15,917 nt of DNA from positions 1-15,917 of the forward strand of contig DUGD01000013.1 in NCBI GenBank assembly GCA_013331575.1, written 5' to 3'. The notes beneath the pieces were generated by a model, which saw only the letters and a program-made list of their open reading frames with translations, was not told where the DNA came from and made no database searches. The position numbers were made by a program, and so were the translations under genes. The first letter of the stretch is position 1, and every line of letters starts with the position of its first letter. Positions 6,363 to 11,539 of the stretch are shown here, one piece after another. The DNA is from Candidatus Woesearchaeota archaeon (lineage in GTDB: Archaea > Nanobdellota > Nanobdellia > Woesearchaeales > UBA525).

Positions 6363-7037
6363 ATGCACAATCTGTTGCTACGGCAGTCTACACGGAATGC
6401 TCTTATTGCGTTGGGCGGTGCTCTCGCATTGCTTTTCTGCGTAGCATTCTTGCTCGGACGTGCTAGCGACGCCCCGAACGCTGTCTGTATCGAGCAAAAA
6501 GAGGATTTACGCCTGCAACGAGAGGTTATCCTCGAGCTGGAGAATGAGAATATCCAGCTCCGGATAGCGAACCTGGCGCTCAGGAACAAAACCTTGACGC
6601 TCACGGAGAACATCTCGAGATTGAGTTCCTCGCTCGCGCACTATGAGTTGCGTTTTCCTCAGGTGACTTCTGAAGAGGTGCCCCATCCACAATCTCGTGT
6701 TGATCTGAGAGATGTGTTCGTAGGAGAACGTGAGGTGCTCATCAAAATACCCTTGGCGCAGGAAGGCATCGTAGCGGCGAGCAACTCGATGGACCCGGTG
6801 CTTGAGGAGAACAATATCGTGCTCGAAGTGACTCCGCAGAGCCCTGCAGAACTCTACATCGGCGACATCATTATCTACCAGAGCGGCGATTCCCGTGTCA
6901 TCCACCGGATCGTCGATATAGGATACGATGCTGAAGGGTGGTATGCTATCACGAAAGGCGACAATAATCCCTTGCCCGATCCCGCGAAGGTGAGGTTTGT
7001 GCAGGTGTTGGGTGTGGTCATAGGAATTATATACTAA
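6363..7037 (+). CDS. Signal peptidase I, archaeal/ER type (S26B), with coiled-coil spacer
   Basis: Signal peptidases cut signal peptides from exported proteins at the outer face of the membrane. The product is 224 aa. Residues 12-32 are a membrane anchor. Residues ~45-95 are Leu/Glu-rich and likely a coiled coil. The catalytic domain starts near 115. SNSMDP holds the catalytic Ser142; VIHRIVDIG supplies His181, which replaces the bacterial Lys as in archaeal and eukaryotic enzymes; TKGDNNPLPDP gives the conserved acidic residues Asp200 and Asp206; the protein ends VLGVVIGIIY. In usual Sec11-like enzymes the anchor lies only a few tens of residues before the Ser, while here ~110 residues separate them. 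A small exported Cys-rich protein follows. It could be the housekeeping enzyme or a dedicated one. Confidence 0.88.
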   Translation: MHNLLLRQSTRNALIALGGALALLFCVAFLLGRASDAPNAVCIEQKEDLRLQREVILELENENIQLRIANLALRNKTLTLTENISRLSSSLAHYELRFPQVTSEEVPHPQSRVDLRDVFVGEREVLIKIPLAQEGIVAASNSMDPVLEENNIVLEVTPQSPAELYIGDIIIYQSGDSRVIHRIVDIGYDAEGWYAITKGDNNPLPDPAKVRFVQVLGVVIGIIY

Positions 7038-7038
7038 A

Positions 7039-7047
7039 TTATATATT
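7039..7047 (+). promoter_or_regulatory. TATA box for the Cys-rich small protein gene
   Basis: TTATATATT follows directly on the signal peptidase stop and lies 64-72 nt before the ATG at 7111. This allows separate transcription with a leader of ~35-40 nt. Confidence 0.45.
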
Positions 7048-7110
7048 GGCATGCAGTATACATTAATGTTATACCCGCTGTGATGACGCGGCGCACAACG
7101 CAGTGAGAAC

Positions 7111-7362
7111 ATGGATACGACGCACATCAACAGATACACTTTGGCGTTCATAATCATCGTGGGAGGACTTCTCTACGCGGTACTCATGATCCCTGATGCC
7201 GAGTCTGATGACACGGTTGTGGCTGTCGCCGGCGACGCGACTATCTGTTGCGTGTTTAACTGGCACAACACGGAGAAAACGTGCGCCGCTGTAGATGGTC
7301 AGACTTGCGATGTGTGCCGGACTATCTGCGATGCGAAGGAGAATGCTCCTGACAATCCCTAG
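7111..7362 (+). CDS. Small exported or membrane-anchored Cys-rich protein, 83 aa
   Basis: I do not recognise this family. Residues 9-27 are a hydrophobic stretch (LAFIIIVGGLLYAVLMI) preceded by a short polar start with one Arg. It could be a signal peptide or an N-terminal anchor. The following ~55 residues hold six cysteines: a CC pair (46-47 region), one about 13 residues later, then a CxxC, and a last Cys four residues on. This suits either disulfides outside the cell or a small metal site. The gene lies 73 nt after the signal peptidase gene and has its own TATA-like box. The position suggests, but does not prove, that it is a substrate of that peptidase. The start ATG is the only good one; no strong ribosome-binding site is visible. 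Confidence 0.6.
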   Translation: MDTTHINRYTLAFIIIVGGLLYAVLMIPDAESDDTVVAVAGDATICCVFNWHNTEKTCAAVDGQTCDVCRTICDAKENAPDNP

Positions 7363-7387
7363 TGCGCAATCTTCCGTCCCTGCGTAT

Positions 7388-7681
7388 TCACGTCTTCTGT
7401 ATCGTTAGTTCGCGCAATCGCTCTTCGATTGTTCGGAGATATGTCTCTTTGTCGACGGTGCTATCCAGCGCATTCGCGAGTGTTGTATCCCTCACCGATT
7501 CGCGCACCCAAATCGCGAAATCATTCTTGTGATGGTCTTCGTTCACATGGTACTTGAAACTGTACTCGTTGCATCCCGAGAGATAATTCGCAAGTTCGAA
7601 AATATTCCTTATGACAACGCCATTGCACGTCCAGAACGCCTGAGCGGGCTCCACGTCCCCGAGTACAATCTGATCATTCAT
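7388..7681 (-). CDS. Small conserved-looking protein, possibly DUF5752-like
   Basis: The product is 97 aa from the ATG at 7681. A GTG at 7723 would add 14 residues, but the added part is unlike the rest and overlaps a TTAT-containing promoter-like stretch. The core reads FWTCNGVVIRNIFELANYL, then FKYHVNEDHHKNDFAIWV, then a helix ending RTIEERLREL. The pattern of an aromatic start, an N..EL helix, a F.YHV strand and ND(F)..WV recalls small archaeal domains annotated as DUF5752; I recall this from memory and could not check it. No function can be given. The gene shares orientation with the LOG-family gene 74 nt upstream and may be co-transcribed with it. It converges on the Cys-rich protein gene ending at 7362. 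Confidence 0.65.
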   Translation of the reverse strand: MNDQIVLGDVEPAQAFWTCNGVVIRNIFELANYLSGCNEYSFKYHVNEDHHKNDFAIWVRESVRDTTLANALDSTVDKETYLRTIEERLRELTIQKT

Positions 7682-7754
7682 GCAGCCCGTTACACCACCA
7701 CATTGAATAAGGTTTTTGACCACGAATGAGTGGTCTCGCCCCTCGCTTCACAGA

Positions 7755-8411
7755 TTATCCTTTCGTGTTCTTCTCGATGATCTTCACTATCTCTTCGACG
7801 TCGTCCACGAAGTAGAACATATCGAGATCCTTGGCGCCGTGCGTGAGGAGCTTTTGCTTGACCATCTCTTTCTTCGCCCATGCGAAAAGCCCTTTCCAAT
7901 AGCTCTTGTTCACCAGTATGAGCGGTACTTTATCGTCCATACCTGTCTGGATGAGCACGACGTACTCGAAAAGCTCGTTGAGCGTGCCGAAACCGCCCGG
8001 GTAGAAGATGAGTGCTTCGCTTTTCACCGCGAGGATGAACCTGCGCACGAAGAGGAATGAGTAGGAGCGTGTGTGCGTGTAGATACTACCATCCACCCTC
8101 TCTCCTTTGATCATCGATGCACGGATGCCGATGGAAGGCATGCCTGCCTTGTACGTGCCGGCGTTCGCCGCGTACATGATGCCAGGGCCTCCACCTGTGA
8201 CCATCGCGTACCCTTTCTTGCCAAGAGCGTACCCTGTCTTCTCCGCGTGCGTGTAGTATTTGCTGCCGGACGGCACCATGTGCGAGCCGAAGACCGAGAC
8301 TATCGGCTTGTCGATGCTGTCGAGCAGTTTGAGGCCATCATCGATCTCTTTTTTGGCCTCAGCGCTGGTCCATTGACGGTGCTTGAAATACTGCTTGTTT
8401 TTGCGGAGCAT
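7755..8411 (-). CDS. LOG-family protein (nucleotide phosphoribohydrolase-like)
   Basis: The LOG family (Rossmann fold, often misnamed lysine decarboxylase) includes enzymes that release the base from nucleoside 5'-monophosphates. The product is 218 aa from the ATG at 8411. It shows VSVFGSHMVPSGSKYY at the first strand, MVTGGGPGIMYAANAGTYKAG for phosphate binding, and the hallmark PGGFGTLNELFEYVVLIQTG carrying the catalytic-site Glu. The usual paired residues RSYSFLFVRRFILAVKSEALIFY lie in between. A TTG at 8429 could add six residues, but TATTAAAA at 8434-8441 lies 23-30 nt before the ATG, so a leaderless message from 8411 fits better. The substrate is not predictable; in prokaryotes these enzymes often act in nucleotide salvage. 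It diverges from a small membrane protein gene. Confidence 0.9.
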   Translation of the reverse strand: MLRKNKQYFKHRQWTSAEAKKEIDDGLKLLDSIDKPIVSVFGSHMVPSGSKYYTHAEKTGYALGKKGYAMVTGGGPGIMYAANAGTYKAGMPSIGIRASMIKGERVDGSIYTHTRSYSFLFVRRFILAVKSEALIFYPGGFGTLNELFEYVVLIQTGMDDKVPLILVNKSYWKGLFAWAKKEMVKQKLLTHGAKDLDMFYFVDDVEEIVKIIEKNTKG

Positions 8412-8433
8412 AAGTATTATCCAGTTCAAGGCG

Positions 8434-8475
8434 TTTTAATACCTTGTGGTTTGCCGCGGACAGATAATTTTATAT
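8434..8475. promoter_or_regulatory. Divergent pair of TATA boxes
   Basis: The minus-strand TATTAAAA (8434-8441) serves the LOG gene (ATG 8411). The plus-strand TTTTATAT (8468-8475) serves the small membrane protein gene (ATG 8499). Each lies 22-31 nt before its ATG, so both messages appear leaderless. Confidence 0.6.
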
Positions 8476-8498
8476 CGGATGATGATTCAAACTTCTGC

Positions 8499-8741
8499 AT
8501 GGTTGACATCACGTTCAATATTGGATTGCTCGGGATGGCACTCATCCTTATCGCGTTCGTGCTCAACGTGATAAAGCACGTCAAAGCGACGGACAGGTTG
8601 TACTTATGGCTCAACTGCGTCGGAAGCGCGCTCCTCATCATATACGCGGTATTGCTCTCATCCATTCCGTTCATGATCTTGAACATCGTCTGGACTGGGG
8701 CAGCCGTTTGGGGGATACTCTATCATGGCAAAAAAAGGTAG
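8499..8741 (+). CDS. Small three-helix membrane protein, CBU_0592-like
   Basis: The product is 80 aa. Three hydrophobic helices are visible: about 6-26 (FNIGLLGMALILIAFVLNV), about 36-55 (LYLWLNCVGSALLIIYAVLL) and about 58-76 (IPFMILNIVWTGAAVWGILY). The layout, with a helix, a short charged loop, LWLNCVG and a final ILNIVW.GAAVWG, fits the small membrane proteins annotated as CBU_0592 family. Their function is unknown to me. The ATG at 8499 follows a TATA box by 24-31 nt; a longer frame reaching back to 8073 is antisense to the LOG gene and is not real. Its last 17 nt overlap the next gene, so translation is probably coupled. Confidence 0.75.
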   Translation: MVDITFNIGLLGMALILIAFVLNVIKHVKATDRLYLWLNCVGSALLIIYAVLLSSIPFMILNIVWTGAAVWGILYHGKKR

Positions 8742-8979
8742 GTCTTGCGAATCGTGCGGTATGATGATGCTCGATCGCGCAGATTTCGCGCTGCAGAGCA
8801 TCAATAGTCGGTATTGCAGGTACTGCGTCGACAAGGACGGAATGCTCCAGACGCCTCAGGAGCGCAAAGAGCGACTCACGAAATTCCTGATGGAAGACGA
8901 GCGCCTGAGCGAGGATGTTGCGGAGAAGAAAGCGGTGGAGCAGATGCGGAAGATGCCCGCTTGGAAAGGGAAGATATAG
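8725..8979 (+). CDS. Zinc-ribbon domain protein, 84 aa
   Basis: Residues 8-11 (CESC) and 31-34 (CRYC) form two CxxC knuckles separated by ~20 residues, within a CESCGM...RYCRYCVDKDGML pattern. This matches the small putative zinc-ribbon domain (Pfam Zn_ribbon_2 type) often found in short archaeal and bacterial proteins. The C-terminal 45 residues are helical and charged (QERKERLTKFLMEDERLSE onward), ending MPAWKGKI. In this family the helical part often follows the ribbon. The gene begins inside the end of the membrane protein gene (17-nt overlap), so the two form an operon. Its partner and role are unknown. Confidence 0.8.
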   Translation: MAKKGRSCESCGMMMLDRADFALQSINSRYCRYCVDKDGMLQTPQERKERLTKFLMEDERLSEDVAEKKAVEQMRKMPAWKGKI

Positions 8980-8998
8980 AGATTCTGACATAATTATC

Positions 8999-9160
8999 GG
9001 ACGCCGCCTTGGCGGGGCTTTGAGGTTGGTGGGCGCAAAAACTCAATCGGTAATGTGCGCGCTAACCTTGTGGGCACTCTCGCCGCGGCGAAGCAACCAG
9101 ACAACAAGACGCAGTAGTTGACTACAGAAGTCGAACACTCCAGCCGCAGCACGAGGAGTT
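8999..9160. other. Spacer rich in inverted repeats, possible RNA
   Basis: This 240-nt spacer holds no credible gene. It contains AGGTT (9023-9027) with AACCT (9064-9068), nested around GCGCA (9033-9037) with TGCGC (9056-9060). TCGCCGCGGCGA is a perfect palindrome (9080-9091). A GTT.GACT/AGTC.AAC hairpin lies at 9117-9136 and an ACTCC/GGAGT hairpin at 9137-9159. The structure is less compact than those at 4988 and 9952. An A/T stretch at 8990-8998 could be a promoter. Confidence 0.35.
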
Positions 9161-9191
9161 CTTGACAGTGAAGTTGAGGTAACGATACCTA

Positions 9192-9197
9192 TTTATT
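9192..9197 (+). promoter_or_regulatory. TATA-like box for the 114-aa protein gene
   Basis: TTTATT lies 23-28 nt before the ATG at 9220, which suits a leaderless transcript. Confidence 0.45.
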
Positions 9198-9219
9198 CCG
9201 CGAGGGAGTCCCGAGTTGC

Positions 9220-9564
9220 ATGGTAACGCTCAACGCATCACTCAAGAACAACGCCCTTCCTCTCATTGAACGCGTCCGCATACTCGCTGACACGAGCAAG
9301 CAAATGGCGGACGATGGGCGGGCGATGAACATCGCAGGCTATGTCGATGCGGTAGACGCGCTCATCTCGTACCCGACACACTACGCGCCAGGTCTTTGCA
9401 ACAAGCGCGTCTCTTTCGATGAGGCGTTCGAAGCGAAGACATTGCAGAACCTCCGGGACGAGCTCCGATCGGGCGTGGCCAACGGCGACCAATTCTACAC
9501 CGAGATGGCTCATCCCGGCTTTGTACAGGTACTCGAGCGCTATTTCGTCGGCATAACCCGTTAA
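9220..9564 (+). CDS. Unrecognised 114-aa protein
   Basis: I do not recognise this protein. It is soluble and mostly helical by composition, with one Cys (in GLCNKRVSFDEAFEAKTL) and no membrane segment or signal peptide. The ATG at 9220 is supported by a TATA-like box 23-28 nt upstream. Codon choice (GC-rich third positions) matches the neighbours, which supports a real gene over chance. Antisense frames over the same bases run long but begin without promoters. It stands alone, with structured spacers on both sides and a tRNA gene about 200 nt downstream. Confidence 0.65.
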   Translation: MVTLNASLKNNALPLIERVRILADTSKQMADDGRAMNIAGYVDAVDALISYPTHYAPGLCNKRVSFDEAFEAKTLQNLRDELRSGVANGDQFYTEMAHPGFVQVLERYFVGITR

Positions 9565-9598
9565 TTCTTCGGTGTTGAACGTCTCGCTTCGCTCGCGG

Positions 9599-9683
9599 CC
9601 AGCGATGCGCCTCTTGGCGCATCCTGGCGTTCGACTCAACGTCCACGCTCCCGTTCGCTCCGTTTTCCTGGAGGTCGAACGCC
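9599..9683. repeat. Paired inverted repeats downstream of the 114-aa gene
   Basis: The first hairpin is CCAG-C-GATGCGCC, loop TCTT, GGCGCATC-CTGG (9599-9627). The second is GGCGTTCGAC (9626-9635) with GTCGAACGCC (9674-9683), a perfect 10-bp stem over a 38-nt interior. The arms share two bases. It may be a 3' structure of the upstream message or an independent element; no gene lies in 9565-9767. Confidence 0.5.
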
Positions 9684-9726
9684 TATTGGCTGGCCGGGCC
9701 GTTCAGCACCTTGCCGGGGCAGAATC

Positions 9727-9734
9727 TTTTTATA
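9727..9734 (+). promoter_or_regulatory. TATA box of the tRNA gene
   Basis: TTTTTATA lies 34-41 nt before the first base of the mature tRNA, as expected for an archaeal tRNA promoter with a short 5' leader for RNase P. Confidence 0.65.
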
Positions 9735-9767
9735 CCACGGGCGAGCACGCATCTGTAATCATCCTGG

Positions 9768-9877
9768 GAGCCCATAGCTTAGCCTGGTGGAGCGCCGGTC
9801 TTATATGACACCAGTCCGTTCGCGGATTGGAGCTCGAAGAGAGCCGGTGGTCGCGAGTTCAAATCTCGCTGGGCTCA
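9768..9877 (+). tRNA. tRNA-Ile with anticodon UAU, intron-containing
   Basis: A full cloverleaf can be drawn. The acceptor stem is GAGCCCA (9768-9774) with TGGGCTC (9870-9876), discriminator A9877. The D stem is GCTT/GAGC with a GG-containing loop. The anticodon stem is CCGGT (9795-9799) with GCCGG (9843-9847). The variable loop is five bases. The T stem is GCGAG/CTCGC around TTCAAAT. With the intron removed after position 37, the loop is CTTATAA, so the anticodon is TAT (9802-9804), followed by A37. Such a tRNA would read the Ile codon AUA directly. Most archaea read AUA with a CAU tRNA modified to agmatidine by TiaS. A37 next to U36 is also a site for t6A, made with Sua5, encoded ~6 kb away. 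CCA is not encoded. TATA box and T-run terminator flank it. Confidence 0.88.
9806..9841 (+). other. tRNA intron at position 37/38
   Basis: A 36-nt intron interrupts the anticodon loop. It carries an 8-bp hairpin, CCAGTCCG-TTCG-CGGATTGG (9811-9830). Near the splice sites CTT pairs with AAG and GA with TC, giving an approximate bulge-helix-bulge for the archaeal splicing endonuclease. One pair of the central helix (A9803 with G9836) is a mismatch, so the boundaries may be off by a base; the anticodon is the same in the likely alternatives. Confidence 0.7.
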
Positions 9878-9879
9878 TA

Positions 9880-9885
9880 TTTTTT
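9880..9885 (+). terminator. T-run terminator of the tRNA gene
   Basis: Six T beginning three bases after the discriminator base. Confidence 0.6.
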
Positions 9886-9951
9886 CTCATAATACCGCTC
9901 TAGATCGTGCCCATGTCCCGCCGGTTCTTAGGTTGATTGTTACTTTTTGTT

Positions 9952-10089
9952 TGTTGTGGCGGCGCATAGCATGACGGTGGTCCGTGGGCGACTGTCGTCG
10001 GCTGCGGCCAAATGACGACAGTCTGGATTGCGCCAAGGTTTGACTACGCAGTAGGCGAACCTAGGAACGAAGTGACTAAGGCCACAACA
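9952..10089 (+). ncRNA. Candidate structured RNA, cloverleaf-like, unknown family
   Basis: A perfect 9-bp closing stem, TGTTGTGGC (9952-9960) with GCCACAACA (10081-10089), is followed without a gap by GGCGC (9961-9965) with GCGCC (10030-10034). Inside the latter is a perfect 10-bp hairpin stem, GACTGTCGTC (9990-9999) with GACGACAGTC (10014-10023). Next comes a hairpin of GGTTTG-A-CTAC, loop GCA, GTAG-G-CGAACC (10037-10061), then a small stem whose loop holds GGAACGAAGTGA (10064-10075). The structure fills most of the 300-bp spacer between the tRNA and the foldase gene, where I see no protein gene. There is no clear TATA box of its own, so it may be transcribed with the tRNA or on the other strand. 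Strand is a guess. Confidence 0.55.
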
Positions 10090-10128
10090 TTGTTCTCTGT
10101 TTCCTAAGACTCTGCCCCTCCACAATAC

Positions 10129-10137
10129 TTATATATT
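10129..10137 (+). promoter_or_regulatory. TATA box for the foldase lipoprotein gene
   Basis: TTATATATT is placed for a start of transcription near 10160. The leader would carry GGGGTG at 10167-10172, 6 nt before the ATG at 10179. Confidence 0.6.
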
Positions 10138-10178
10138 GCATGCCATTCGATGCACCATTGCACTGGGGGGTGTATTAG

Positions 10179-11372
10179 ATGCGTCGGATACTGTTCGGAC
10201 TCGTTTTCATAGTCCTTTTTGTCATAGCCTGTTCTCCGCGGGAAGACACTATCAAGGAATCCCCCGCAGTCCGTCTGTTCACCGCCATCAACGGCGAAGT
10301 CGATTACACCGAGAAGGTGTTCTCCGGATCGGACGCAGTAGCATTCGCCGATCTCGTCAAGACCGAATGCCCCCAAGGCGTAGGCGATGAATTCGTAAGA
10401 GTCACGCTCGATGCGAGTTCCGCAACGCTAGTGCTCTACACATCGAAGGACGGCAAGACTGTGACGTGCAGCGTGCTTAAACCAAAAGAGCAGAGACGAG
10501 TCGTGGTCAAGACGCAAGATGAAGCTCCAAACGAAGATACTGCGTTCATGGTGAATGGCGGCGCCATCACAATCACGCAACTTCAGGCTGCTATCGATGC
10601 GCTACCGCAGAATGTCCCGCGCGACACTAACGCGATAGCGCTCGCCGCCAACCAACTCATCAATGACGAGCTCTTGCGCCAGGAAGCGGCGAAGATAGAG
10701 GTGGGCGCGGATGAGATCGCCGCGGCACGAGCGTCGGTGCTCTTGCAGGCGAATCTCACCGAGGAGACGCTTCCCGCCAGGCTGTCTGAGCGCGGTGTCT
10801 CAACTGAGGATTTCGAATCGCAGATACTCGCGCAGGCGAAACTCCAGGCGCTCCTCGATGCCCGGCTCTTGCTCCGCGAGATCAGCGTGACGGATGCTGA
10901 TGCGCAATCGTACTACATGGCGAATCCGACAGAATTCTTGCGATCAGAGCAAGCGGTGATGCGTCACATTTTCGTGAGCAACAACCGTTCGCAGGATCAG
11001 TTCGCCACAATCGCTCAGACCGTGCTTGCGCAGCTCAATGGCACGGATTTCTGCGAGCTTGTCGCTCGTTATAGCGATGATGCGCAGAGCAAGGACAATT
11101 GCGGCGTCTATGTTATCTCCCGCGGCGTCATCGATCCGAATCTGGAGCTTGCGAGCTTCAGCACTCCTGTGAACCAGACATCGGTCGTGAACACCGCTAG
11201 CGGCGTGCACTTCGTGCAATCGCTGCAAGTCGTCCCGGCACAGGTGGTCCCCTACACGCAGGTATCTGGACAATTGCAGAGCAGTCTGCGCAACACGTTG
11301 ATGCAGCAACGGTTGAGCTTGTACCTCGCTACGTTGCGTGCTAACGCAGATATCACGAGTTACCTCGGTTGA
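10179..11372 (+). CDS. SurA/PrsA-like lipoprotein foldase with parvulin PPIase domain
   Basis: The product is 397 aa. The N-terminus is a lipoprotein signal: basic start, hydrophobic core, and VIAC with Cys18 as the lipidation site. Residues ~25-110 form a domain I do not recognise, with one Cys pair candidate (ECP and TCS). A SurA-type N-terminal chaperone region follows (about 125-250), opening FMVNGGAITITQLQAAI and including NQLINDELLRQEAAK. The parvulin (PPIC) rotamase domain covers about 260-355: VMRHIFV opens it, then FCELVARYSDDAQSKDNCG, and it ends SGVHFVQSLQV. Such proteins help secreted proteins fold outside the membrane by proline isomerisation. The parvulin domain has two Cys (FCELV and DNCG) that could form a disulfide. 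A TATA box and GGGGTG ribosome-binding site support the start. Confidence 0.9.
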   Translation: MRRILFGLVFIVLFVIACSPREDTIKESPAVRLFTAINGEVDYTEKVFSGSDAVAFADLVKTECPQGVGDEFVRVTLDASSATLVLYTSKDGKTVTCSVLKPKEQRRVVVKTQDEAPNEDTAFMVNGGAITITQLQAAIDALPQNVPRDTNAIALAANQLINDELLRQEAAKIEVGADEIAAARASVLLQANLTEETLPARLSERGVSTEDFESQILAQAKLQALLDARLLLREISVTDADAQSYYMANPTEFLRSEQAVMRHIFVSNNRSQDQFATIAQTVLAQLNGTDFCELVARYSDDAQSKDNCGVYVISRGVIDPNLELASFSTPVNQTSVVNTASGVHFVQSLQVVPAQVVPYTQVSGQLQSSLRNTLMQQRLSLYLATLRANADITSYLG

Positions 11373-11380
11373 TAGAATAT

Positions 11381-11401
11381 CCTCTTTTCTTATACATTTT
11401 T
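11381..11401 (+). terminator. Pyrimidine-rich terminator after the foldase gene
   Basis: CCTCTTTTCTTATACATTTT begins 9 nt after the stop. T-rich tracts like this end transcription in archaea. The rest of the spacer to 11539 shows nothing I can name. Confidence 0.5.
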
Positions 11402-11539
11402 ATCGTCTCTCATCTTCCGTCTTGCTCCATCCTTTTCTAATCTATTGTCACCTAACGCGTTATTAACAAATGTTCTCTTCCGAAGCGTAGAAAGTTACGA
11501 GGGAAGTGTCTGGCAGGTTAGTAGATAGATGTGGCAGAC

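Noticed and set aside
8073..8498. Upstream extension of the small membrane protein gene
   Set aside because: This part is antisense to the LOG-family gene. The TATA box at 8468-8475 and the ATG at 8499 mark the real start.
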